Shown here piece after piece: positions 1 to 7,436 of a DNA stretch of 51,386 nucleotides. The translations under genes were made by a program, and so were the position numbers. The notes under the pieces were generated by a model. It worked only from the letters and a program-made list of their open reading frames with translations, did not search any database and was not told the DNA's origin. The stretch comes from JAFDZV01 sp966128725 (GTDB lineage Bacteria; Bacteroidota; Ignavibacteria; OLB7), in contig CBHYLN010000017.1 of the NCBI GenBank assembly GCA_966128725.1, positions 1 to 51,386 on the forward strand, in the 5' to 3' direction. Position 1 is the stretch's first letter, and the number at the start of each line of letters is the position of its first letter.

Positions 1-23
1 CCACAGCCAACCCCACCAACAAC

Positions 24-49
24 AAAGGGCGCCCATCAAGGCGCCCTTT
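24..49. terminator. Perfect 10-bp hairpin terminator
   Basis: AAAGGGCGCC at 24-33 pairs perfectly with GGCGCCCTTT at 40-49 around a 6-nt loop. It lies 32 bp past the stop of the hydroxylase gene on the minus strand, where the stem is followed by a T-rich run, so it most likely ends that transcript. It could also serve a plus-strand gene left of the window. Confidence 0.75.
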
Positions 50-81
50 GCGTTACAGTCATCCGTGGCGTGTGCGTGTGG

Positions 82-717
82 TCAGCTTGTGCGACGCTTC
101 GGCCGCTGCTGCACCGTACCGAACACGTAATCCCACAGCGGCGAGCTTACACCGTAGCCGGTATCCTCGTCGCCGTAGTGATGGCGCATGTGGTATTGCT
201 TCAGCTTCAGCCAGATGCCGCGCTTCATCGAGAAGTGATGCGTGGCATAGTGGAGCATGTCGTAGCAGAGATACCCGAACACCATGCCGGCGAATGTGGA
301 CGGCGTAAGGCGTGCGCCAAAGATCAGCAGGAACAGCACGTAGAAGATCACGGCCAGCGGCACGCTGATACCCGGCGGCATCACCAGGCGCGTGGCGTCG
401 CTGGGATAATCGTGGTGCACACCGTGCAGCAGGAAATGCATCCGTTTTCCCCACGCCGTCTTCGGCTGGTAGTGGAACACGAACCGGTGCAGCATGTATT
501 CCAGAAACGTCCACAGGAAGGTGCCGAGCACAAACATCCCCACAACGGTTCCAATGCTCAGTGAATACGAAGCAAACGACAGGTAGAACATGTATGCCAT
601 CACCGGCACATACAGGATCACCGGTGTCAACGGATGCACATGTGAGAAGAACTCAAGAAAGTCGCTCTCGAACATGCGCACCGTTTCATTCTTGTTGGAG
701 ATGTAACGACGTGCCAT
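82..717 (-). CDS. Fatty acid hydroxylase / sterol desaturase family membrane protein
   Basis: A 211-residue integral membrane protein of the fatty acid hydroxylase superfamily, which uses a di-iron centre held by eight or more histidines to hydroxylate or desaturate lipid chains. The His clusters are visible in order: HRFVFH, HGVHHDYP, HYATHH and HMRHHY, spread over hydrophobic segments near residues 30-70 and 120-155. The spacing resembles bacterial fatty acid 2-hydroxylase-like proteins rather than soluble desaturases. The substrate cannot be read from the sequence; a membrane sphingolipid or fatty acid is plausible for a Bacteroidota-type organism. It stands alone, with a terminator just downstream and a 307-bp gap upstream. 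Confidence 0.85.
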   Translation of the reverse strand: MARRYISNKNETVRMFESDFLEFFSHVHPLTPVILYVPVMAYMFYLSFASYSLSIGTVVGMFVLGTFLWTFLEYMLHRFVFHYQPKTAWGKRMHFLLHGVHHDYPSDATRLVMPPGISVPLAVIFYVLFLLIFGARLTPSTFAGMVFGYLCYDMLHYATHHFSMKRGIWLKLKQYHMRHHYGDEDTGYGVSSPLWDYVFGTVQQRPKRRTS

Positions 718-1024
718 AAGGATCGAGACTAAGTAGACATCATTGTCGGCGGCCCGTGGACCGCAGATTTAAGCGGCTTAAGATAAGAAATGGATCCGTT
801 CGCGGAACGGCGGCGCGTATCGTTCGGGTAACGCTGTGTACACCGCGCGATCCGCCCACCAAATCCGACCGCCCATGCTCAACAAACAGCCGGCGGGCCG
901 CTGGCCGGACACCCGCCGCCGAACCCTTCGCTGCGGCGCAAACGCCGGCCGCTCGGGCACCGGCTGCCTGGCAGGGACCATCATCATACGCCCTGTGTGA
1001 CACGTTGGCCCTAATGTGCGCTGG
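718..1024. other. Intergenic stretch without a recognised gene
   Basis: No convincing reading frame. The only structure noticed is a small hairpin, CCGTTC (796-801) with GAACGG (805-810), followed on the minus strand by a T-rich stretch. It may be a weak terminator of the recombinase transcript or part of the leader of the hydroxylase gene. Confidence 0.4.
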
Positions 1025-2041
1025 TCAGCCCCGCGGATGGTACGTGCGATGCACTTCGCGCAGGTACTCGCGGTCCACATGGGTGTAGATCTGCGTGGTT
1101 GTGATGTCCTCGTGGCCCAGCATCTCCTGCACCGCGCGAAGATCGGCGCCCCCTTCCAGCAGATGCGTGGCAAACGAATGCCGGAACGTGTGCGGGTGCA
1201 CGTCGCTGAGCACGCCGGCGGCCTCGGCGTAACGACGTGTCAGCTTCCACAGGGCGTTGCGGCTCAGCGAGCTGCCGCGCGAGTTCAGAAACAGCACATC
1301 GTTGTTGGGCACCCCGGTGCGGGCCAGCAGCGGCCGCGCGGTGCGCCGATAATCGTCAACCCAGCGGCGCGCGGCCGCGCCAATCGGCACCAGCCGTTCC
1401 TTGTTGCCCTTGCCTATCACGCGCACCAACTGGTACTGAAACAGAAGCTGGCCGGTTGTGACAAGGCGAAGCTCGCTGATGCGCATGCCGGTGGCGTACA
1501 GCATCTCCAGGATGGCGCGGTCGCGCGTGCGATAATGCGCCTGGCGGGCCGCCGCCGGCGACTCGGTGGCAGCGCGGAGTATCGCCTCCATCTGCGCCAC
1601 CGAAAGCACATCCGGCAGGGCGCGGATCCTTTTCGGAAGCTGGATGTTCTCGGCCGGATCAACCCGGGCATCGCCCTCGATCACGGCGAACTTGTGCAGT
1701 CCACGCACCGAGGAGATCGCCCGCGCTATCGACGATGCCGCAAGCCCGGCCTCGGCAAGCGCCGCCACGTGTTTGCGCACGTGTTCGGTGCGCACCGCGT
1801 CGATCGCGGCAATCCCCTGCTCGGCCAGATGCGCCAGGTATCGCGCGAGGTCGCGCCCGTACGCTTCCTGCGTGTTCGCCGATGATCCCTTGTCGATCAT
1901 CAGAAATTCCTCGTAGCGGTCCAGCAGCCCGGCCAGCGCGCGGGGTAACGCGGGAGAATGCAGCGCAGGCTGAAGCGGCGCGGGAGAATGCAGCGCAGGC
2001 TGAAGACCTGCGCCTACAGGACCGACATCGTCATTCTTCAT
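1025..2041 (-). CDS. xerD: Tyrosine site-specific recombinase, XerC/XerD type
   Basis: Catalytic residues of the tyrosine recombinase family are all present: R187 (GMRISE), K211 (GKGNKERLVP), H284 and R287 (HTFRHS), H310 (LGHED) and the nucleophile Y319 (TQIYTHV). Residues 35-125 form the SAM-like core-binding domain. Such proteins resolve chromosome dimers at dif. The ATG at 2041 lies in a heptamer repeat, and the first 30 residues are encoded by a duplicated intergenic-type repeat (twice QPALHSP), so the functional start is uncertain. No better ATG exists before the conserved domain. It follows the HD phosphodiesterase gene by 35 bp on the same strand and is probably co-transcribed. XerC versus XerD cannot be decided here. 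Confidence 0.9.
   Translation of the reverse strand: MKNDDVGPVGAGLQPALHSPAPLQPALHSPALPRALAGLLDRYEEFLMIDKGSSANTQEAYGRDLARYLAHLAEQGIAAIDAVRTEHVRKHVAALAEAGLAASSIARAISSVRGLHKFAVIEGDARVDPAENIQLPKRIRALPDVLSVAQMEAILRAATESPAAARQAHYRTRDRAILEMLYATGMRISELRLVTTGQLLFQYQLVRVIGKGNKERLVPIGAAARRWVDDYRRTARPLLARTGVPNNDVLFLNSRGSSLSRNALWKLTRRYAEAAGVLSDVHPHTFRHSFATHLLEGGADLRAVQEMLGHEDITTTQIYTHVDREYLREVHRTYHPRG
1949..2005. repeat. Direct repeat inside the recombinase N-terminal coding region
   Basis: Two identical 27-bp copies (1949-1975 and 1979-2005, period 30) of a unit containing GAATGCAGCGCAGGCTGAAG. They encode the repeated QPALHSP stretch and lie upstream of the conserved domain. This looks like an intergenic dispersed repeat that has become translated. 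Confidence 0.8.
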
Positions 2042-2064
2042 TCATCATTCGTCATTCGTCATTC
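2030..2064. repeat. Five tandem 7-bp repeats over the recombinase start codon
   Basis: Five consecutive heptamers of the form NTCATTC (GTCATTC, TTCATTC, ATCATTC, GTCATTC, GTCATTC) fill the gap between the HD gene and xerD. On the minus strand every unit contains ATG, each in a different frame because 7 is not divisible by 3. The ATG used for the listed xerD frame is in the second unit. Confidence 0.9.
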
Positions 2065-2076
2065 AAACGTTCCGCC

Positions 2077-4395
2077 TTACCCGTTCTTCGGCTTCTTCTC
2101 GTCCTTCTCGCCCTTGGCGTAGGCGGCATCGGCGTCCACGCTGCCGAACGCATCGTCGATGTATGGGATCATCGGCTCCTCCTTGCCGCGCTTGGTCTCC
2201 GGCGCGGGCGCGGCGGGCGCCTCCTCCGGCTTGTACTGGATGCGCGGATGGCTCATGCCCACCAGGTTCTTCGTGAACGCGATGCGGATCTTCGTAAGGT
2301 CCGCCAGGGTCAGCTCGCATTGGTCAAGCTGCCCCTCGGAGAACCTGCGCTTGATGGCGCGATCCACCACCTCCTCGATCGCCTTCGGTGTGGGGTTCGG
2401 CAGCGCGCGGGTGGTTGCCTCAACCGCATCGGCAAGCATCACGATCGCCGTCTCGCGCGAATACGGGCGCGGGCCGGGATACCGGAACTCCTCCTCGCTG
2501 GCGTCCGGATTGGTTTCGCGGGCCTTGTCCAGAAAGTAGCGGATCACCGTTGTGCCGTGATGCATCGGGATGAAATCGATGATGCGCTGGGGCAGCCCGT
2601 ATTCGCGGGCCAGCTCCATCCCGTCCAGCACGTGGTTGCGGATGATCTGCGCCGATTTCTCCGGCTTGATCCGGTCGTGCTTGTTGCCCATCTCCATCTG
2701 ATTCTCCACGAAGTACTCCGCCTTGGCGATCTTCCCCACGTCGTGGAAATAGGCGCCCACCTTGGCCAGCAGCGCGTTGGCGCCGATGGCGTTGGCGGCG
2801 CTTTCGGCCAGCCGGGCAATCGTAAGCGTGTGCTGATACGTGCCGGGGGCCTTGTCGGCCAGGGCGCGCAGCAGCGGATGGTTCAGGTTGTCGTACTCCA
2901 GCAGCTTCAGATCGGTGGCGACGCCGAAGAACTTTTCGATAAGGAAGATGAAGCCGAACGTAAGCACCGGCGAGATGGTGGCGTTCACCGCGGCGGCCCC
3001 CAGCTTGGCGCCGATCGTGCCAAGCGAGTCACCACGTTCCAGGCCCAGCGTAAGGATCGCCAGTGTATAGCCAACCATCGAGAAGGCGATCGAGCGGAAG
3101 AGCTGCGTACGGCTTTTGATATCGCGCACGGTGTAGGCCGCCAGCACGCCGGCCGAAAGGCACGCCAGCGCAACGGCATAGTCATTGCCGCGCACACCGG
3201 CCACCACGAAGCAGGCGATCACCGTGATGTAGAACGCGGTGCGCGAATCGAACAGGATCGCCAGCAGCATGGAGAGGAAGGGCATCAGGATCAGATACTC
3301 CACAGGCCATGCCACGTGCAGGATCAGCGATACGAAGCTGAGGATCACGATCAGCAGCATGCCGCCCATGATGATCCCGAGCTGCAGATTGTCGGCGAAG
3401 ATGCGCGGGCGGAAGTTGCTCAGGAACAGCACCGCCAGCAGCATCAGCATCACCACATGGCCGAAGTTGCCCAGATAACGGGTCCAGCGATTCTCGCCCT
3501 CCTCGCGAAGCTGCCGCGAGCGTTCGAAGCTGACCAGCTTCAGCCGATTGCTTTCGTTGATCTTCTCGCCGGTGGCCACAAGCATCTCGCCCTCGGATAC
3601 CACACCGAACGAACGGCTTACCTCCACCTTGGCGTTTTCGCGGGCTTCCTCGGTAAGCCTGGGGCTGAATCGGTAGGTGGGCACGAACAGCGCGCGGAAC
3701 AACTCGCCGGCGAACACGGCTTCCTCGGGCGCCAGCCGCTTTGCCAGCGACGCCTCGGCCGTAAGCGCTACGTCCAGACTGTCGTACAGCGAGCTGATGG
3801 GCGCAACGTCCTCGAACGCCTCGCCGCGCCGGATCACGATCTTCTCCACCTGCAACGATGCCTTGCGCTGATCGATCACGCCGGCGCTGTAGGCGGCCTC
3901 CACGGTGGCGAACACGGCGTCGGCAATCTCCGCAAGGCGCGCCGTGCGCCCCTCGCCGGCCGGCAATGCCTGTATCAGCGCCCACGAGCGATCGGAAATG
4001 AACTGTGGTTTGGTGTTGGCAAGCGCCAGCGCATCGGTAACCTGGCGCAGCGAATCGTGCATGCGCTGCGGTGTCATGCCCGTGGGCAGGTAGATCGGCA
4101 GCACATCGGCCACCGCGTGCTTCACATCGCGCTCGAAGGTGGCATCGTCCTTGTACAGCGGGAAGGCGAACGGCGCACGAACCGTGTCGCCGCTCCAGAT
4201 GGAGCCAAGCTCGTATTCGTACTCCAGCAGCGACGATCGCGGGAACAGCAGGCCGATGATGATCGCGGTGGCGATCAGCCCGGTATACCGCACCCACCGC
4301 TTCCAGCGCCACGAACGCCCGGGCTCGGAAAGATCCTCCTTGCCCTCAAGAAATCGGCGGGTTGGGAACGAAGCTTTGCGCCTGTGTTCTGACAT
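2077..4395 (-). CDS. 7TM-HD family cyclic-di-AMP phosphodiesterase (PgpH/YqfF-like)
   Basis: A 772-residue protein with the layout of the 7TMR-HDED/7TM-HD family: one N-terminal membrane segment (about 36-51), an extracytoplasmic domain (about 55-305), a bundle of about seven membrane helices (312-490), and a cytoplasmic HD domain (about 500-690). The HD domain shows H522 (TYQHTL), H551-D552 (FHDVGK), H588 (IRNHVLDG) and H612-H613 (MHHG), the residues that bind the metal pair. PgpH-type members hydrolyse cyclic di-AMP to pApA and so tune osmotic and cell-wall homeostasis; the substrate here is inferred from family. The C-terminal tail after 700 is Glu/Lys/Pro-rich and likely disordered. Upstream of xerD on the same strand. 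Confidence 0.9.
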   Translation of the reverse strand: MSEHRRKASFPTRRFLEGKEDLSEPGRSWRWKRWVRYTGLIATAIIIGLLFPRSSLLEYEYELGSIWSGDTVRAPFAFPLYKDDATFERDVKHAVADVLPIYLPTGMTPQRMHDSLRQVTDALALANTKPQFISDRSWALIQALPAGEGRTARLAEIADAVFATVEAAYSAGVIDQRKASLQVEKIVIRRGEAFEDVAPISSLYDSLDVALTAEASLAKRLAPEEAVFAGELFRALFVPTYRFSPRLTEEARENAKVEVSRSFGVVSEGEMLVATGEKINESNRLKLVSFERSRQLREEGENRWTRYLGNFGHVVMLMLLAVLFLSNFRPRIFADNLQLGIIMGGMLLIVILSFVSLILHVAWPVEYLILMPFLSMLLAILFDSRTAFYITVIACFVVAGVRGNDYAVALACLSAGVLAAYTVRDIKSRTQLFRSIAFSMVGYTLAILTLGLERGDSLGTIGAKLGAAAVNATISPVLTFGFIFLIEKFFGVATDLKLLEYDNLNHPLLRALADKAPGTYQHTLTIARLAESAANAIGANALLAKVGAYFHDVGKIAKAEYFVENQMEMGNKHDRIKPEKSAQIIRNHVLDGMELAREYGLPQRIIDFIPMHHGTTVIRYFLDKARETNPDASEEEFRYPGPRPYSRETAIVMLADAVEATTRALPNPTPKAIEEVVDRAIKRRFSEGQLDQCELTLADLTKIRIAFTKNLVGMSHPRIQYKPEEAPAAPAPETKRGKEEPMIPYIDDAFGSVDADAAYAKGEKDEKKPKNG

Positions 4396-4456
4396 CGGAG
4401 CGTCTGGATCGTGATTGCCGGGACGTTGCCGCTGTTACGGCCGACGCGGCGCCGGA

Positions 4457-5368
4457 TCAGGGGCGGGCGCCCTCGGCCCGGATTTCGAGGAAGTAGCGGA
4501 GGAACTCGTTCACACCGCCATGATTATAATCGCGCTTGGTAACGTAGTCCGCCATCTTGCGCAGCTCGTCCACCGCGTTGAGCACGGCCACAACATACCC
4601 TGACTTCCGACAGAAATCGAGATCGTTATAGTTGTCGCCGATGCCGATCACCTCCTCGAACGAGATCGACTCGCGTTCGAGCAATCGGCTCAGCGAGCTC
4701 AACTTGGTTGCCAACTCCGACCGTATCTCCAGGTACCAACAGTCGCTTCGCGTATGCGACTCGTACATGCGCAGCTTCAATTGCTGCTTCTGCACCTTCT
4801 GCTCCACGTAGTCCAGCACGGAGTTCACGCTATAGAAGCTGCCCACCACGATGATCTCCAGAACGTAGCGCGAGTCGGCAAGCGTCTCGAAGTTCTCCAC
4901 CACACCGGTATCGATGTTCCAATGCTCGTGGTGCGAAGGCAGGGGCACATCGGGAACGGTTGAGAAGAATCCCCGCGGCGTCACCACGGCGCATTGCGCG
5001 CCGGGCGTTGTGCGAACCTCCTCGGCGATATCGAGCGTCAGCGAGGGCGACAGCGCCGCCGAGTCATCCGGCTCGGCCGCGTACGGCCGGCAGGCAAGCG
5101 CGCCATCAAGCGATATAATCGGCTCGGCCAGCCCAAGCTCATCGGCGTATGGCTCAACGGCCTGATGGTGACGGCGTGTAATTAAAACAAAACGCACACC
5201 GGCGTCCTCCACCTTCCGGATAAGCCCGGCGGTGGATTCGGGCAGCCGTTCATGGCGATTCAGCAGCGTACCGTCCAGATCACAGGCAATCAGCCTGGCC
5301 TTGCGCAGCCGCTCGACAGGTGATCGTCTGAAGCCCTTGAAGAAGGCTTTCGACAGTGAATCCAGCAT
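4457..5368 (-). CDS. HAD-superfamily hydrolase, Cof/subclass IIB phosphatase
   Basis: The haloacid dehalogenase motif I, CDLDGTLL (D30 nucleophile, D32 acid/base with this start), is near the N-terminus. Motif II is LITRRHH, and motif IV, GIGDNYNDLDF, is near the C-terminus; a large cap lies between. This is the Cof-type sugar-phosphate phosphatase layout at normal length (303 residues). An upstream in-frame ATG at 5485 would add 39 basic, low-similarity residues and has no ribosome site, so the ATG at 5368 was preferred. Substrate unknown. Divergent from ilvE across a 285-bp gap. Confidence 0.85.
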   Translation of the reverse strand: MLDSLSKAFFKGFRRSPVERLRKARLIACDLDGTLLNRHERLPESTAGLIRKVEDAGVRFVLITRRHHQAVEPYADELGLAEPIISLDGALACRPYAAEPDDSAALSPSLTLDIAEEVRTTPGAQCAVVTPRGFFSTVPDVPLPSHHEHWNIDTGVVENFETLADSRYVLEIIVVGSFYSVNSVLDYVEQKVQKQQLKLRMYESHTRSDCWYLEIRSELATKLSSLSRLLERESISFEEVIGIGDNYNDLDFCRKSGYVVAVLNAVDELRKMADYVTKRDYNHGGVNEFLRYFLEIRAEGARP

Positions 5369-5556
5369 GATTTTGGACCTTTTGCCGTTCCGCTTCCGCC
5401 AGGACCGGGCCGAAACGTTGGGCAGGAGATTTGGTACACCGGAAGCGCGTGAAGGCGCAACCGTATACGCACGCCATTTTGACATGCATCGAGGGGGATG
5501 CCGCGGCGCGAATCAGGCCCGGAGCGGGCGGCCGGGACTCACACAATGTAATGCGA

Positions 5557-5604
5557 CCCCCGTGCATTCGCGGGGGGAAACTACAGAGGGGATCTCTATA
5601 TTTA
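5557..5604 (+). promoter_or_regulatory. Possible ilvE leader elements: hairpin and TATATTTA box
   Basis: CCCCCG (5557-5562) pairs with CGGGGG (5571-5576) around an 8-nt loop. TATATTTA at 5597-5604 matches seven of eight positions of the Bacteroidota -7 element TAnnTTTG. No -33 TTG is found at the right distance, so this is a weak candidate only. Confidence 0.25.
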
Positions 5605-5653
5605 AAACCCTGAGACGTATATTCTCCCGACACCTATTTACCGAGGAGCAGCC

Positions 5654-6790
5654 ATGAAGATCAGCATCATCCGCACCCCGCACCCCAAGATGATTCCCAG
5701 CGTGACGGAACTTGGATTTGGTCGGTACTTTGCTGATCACATGTTTCTGATGGACTATCAACCTGAACATGGTTGGCATAATCCTCGGGTGGTAGCATAC
5801 GACACGCTCGGGCTTGATCCGGCGAACCTTACGCTGCACTACGGCCAGACAATCTTCGAAGGGCTGAAGGCCTTCCGCTGGGAGAACGGTACGGTCAACT
5901 TCTTCCGCCTGCACGACCACGTGGAGCGCTTCAACCGCTCGGCACAGCGCCTGTGCATCCCCACGTTCGACGCCAACGTGGTTGCCGAGGGCATGCTGCG
6001 TCTTGTGGATGTCGATCGCAACTCGGTTCCGGCTCAGCGCGGTACCGCCCTGTACCTCCGGCCCACGATCATCGCGGCCGACAACGCCCTTGGTGTGCGC
6101 CCATCGCGCAATTACACAATGTTCGTGATCACCTCGCCTGTAGGCAACTACTACAGCAAGGGCTCGGCGCCCACGCGCATCCTGGTTGAGGACCATTACA
6201 CGCGCGCGCCGCTGGGCGGGCTGGGCGAAGCCAAAACCGCCGGGAACTATGCGGCCTCGTTGCTGGCCGCCGAGGAGGCCAAGCAGCGCGGGTTCGATCA
6301 GGTGCTGTGGCTGGACGCCAAAACCCACTCCTATGCCGAGGAAGTTGGCACGATGAACATCTTCTTCGTGATCAACGGCGTGCTGATCACCCCGCCGCTT
6401 GGGGGGACGATTCTCGACGGCATTACGCGCCGCTCGGTGCTTACGCTGGCGAAGGAGTGGGGTGTCACGACCGAGGAGCGCCCGATCGCGTTGTCGGAGG
6501 TGGCCGCCGCGCACGACAACGGCACGTTGCAGGAAGTGTTCGGCAGCGGCACCGCCGCGGTGATCTCGCAGGTTGGGGAGCTGTTCTATCAGGGCCGTTC
6601 GCTGGTGATCACCGAATCGGAGCACTCGCTGCGCGCCCGATTGCACGAGACCATCACCAATATCCAGTATGGCGACGTGCAGGACACGCACAACTGGATT
6701 ACACCGGTTCCGGTAGTGGCCAACGGCAATGGGAACGGAAACGGCCACGGCCACAAGGAGCTTACCGAAAGCGCGGCCGGCGGCGTCTGA
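5654..6790 (+). CDS. ilvE: Branched-chain amino acid aminotransferase
   Basis: Class IV PLP aminotransferase that interconverts Val, Leu and Ile with their 2-oxo acids. Family signatures are clear: LHYGQTIFEGLKAFR near residues 60-75, the PLP-binding lysine K194 in GGLGEAKTAGNYAAS, and the Glu-containing EEVGTMNIFFV segment. Length (378) matches the type II IlvE group. Start supported by GAGGAG five bases before the ATG. The C-terminal 30 residues are an unusual Asn-Gly and His-Gly repeat tail, probably disordered and not part of the fold. The small gene at 6831 follows in the same direction after 40 bp. Confidence 0.95.
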   Translation: MKISIIRTPHPKMIPSVTELGFGRYFADHMFLMDYQPEHGWHNPRVVAYDTLGLDPANLTLHYGQTIFEGLKAFRWENGTVNFFRLHDHVERFNRSAQRLCIPTFDANVVAEGMLRLVDVDRNSVPAQRGTALYLRPTIIAADNALGVRPSRNYTMFVITSPVGNYYSKGSAPTRILVEDHYTRAPLGGLGEAKTAGNYAASLLAAEEAKQRGFDQVLWLDAKTHSYAEEVGTMNIFFVINGVLITPPLGGTILDGITRRSVLTLAKEWGVTTEERPIALSEVAAAHDNGTLQEVFGSGTAAVISQVGELFYQGRSLVITESEHSLRARLHETITNIQYGDVQDTHNWITPVPVVANGNGNGNGHGHKELTESAAGGV

Positions 6791-6830
6791 ACACGCACGG
6801 CAGCGCCCCGGATTTGGCCAGAAGGCAACC

Positions 6831-7193
6831 ATGAACACGTTGATCATACCGCCGCCCGGTCACCCGCTGAACGCGGCCTGCAATCTGGCGCTGGCGGAGA
6901 TCGAGTCCGGCAGGACAGCAATCGAGAACGGTAACGACGGCCGCGCCAGGGTGTGCGGCCGTCGTGCTGTTGGGGCGGTGGTGCTTGCGCTTGGCAGGCC
7001 GGAGTACGGCACGCATGCCCTTGCAAATCTGCGCGGCATCGCCGCCGACACCGATCTGCCGCCCGATGTGCGCCAGGCCGCCGAGCGTCTGCTGGGCGGC
7101 GCGCGCAGCATCATCGCGGGCCAGGCCTATTCAACAACGCCACTTGCCGACGCCATCGCCATCATCAACCACCTGATCGCGCTTCATCGCTGA
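6831..7193 (+). CDS. Hypothetical protein, 120 residues
   Basis: Not recognised. The start at 6831 was chosen because a longer frame would overlap ilvE. Sequence is Ala-rich and mostly helical in appearance, with no signal peptide or membrane segment. Its C-terminal half (ARSIIAGQAYSTTPLADAIA and following residues) looks like a small helical bundle. It follows ilvE by 40 bp and could be co-transcribed. Function unknown. Confidence 0.6.
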   Translation: MNTLIIPPPGHPLNAACNLALAEIESGRTAIENGNDGRARVCGRRAVGAVVLALGRPEYGTHALANLRGIAADTDLPPDVRQAAERLLGGARSIIAGQAYSTTPLADAIAIINHLIALHR

Positions 7194-7356
7194 TCGCCGT
7201 TTTGCGCATGCCGCGTGCCACGCAATTGCACGCACGGGAATGCTTTGCCCGTCACAACGGATACATCGTTAACAGCAGCCTTCGGTGGGATTCGCGGCGG
7301 GTTCCCGGCGGCCACCTACAGCCGTTATCGGTACGGTCGGGCAGGCAGGAATGATC

Positions 7357-7387
7357 TTGTTGCACCGTACCGCGTTGCGTAGTTTTA
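7357..7387 (+). promoter_or_regulatory. Candidate Bacteroidota-type promoter of dsbD
   Basis: TTG at 7357-7359 and TAGTTTTA at 7380-7387 (seven of eight positions of TAnnTTTG) are separated by 20 bases, the same spacing as in the rplU promoter. The dsbD start lies 50 bp downstream. Confidence 0.45.
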
Positions 7388-7436
7388 CCGTGCTTTATCA
7401 TCTCCGTGAAGCTCGATGTGATATTTCCTTGAAACC

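Noticed and set aside
718..1024. tRNA or small RNA gene in the gap
   Set aside because: No T-loop GTTCGA-type sequence or cloverleaf could be found; the only hairpin has a 6-bp stem.
1735..4392. Long plus-strand open frame of 885 codons
   Set aside because: It is antisense to the well-supported HD phosphodiesterase and recombinase genes and has no recognisable domains; long antisense frames are expected at high GC.
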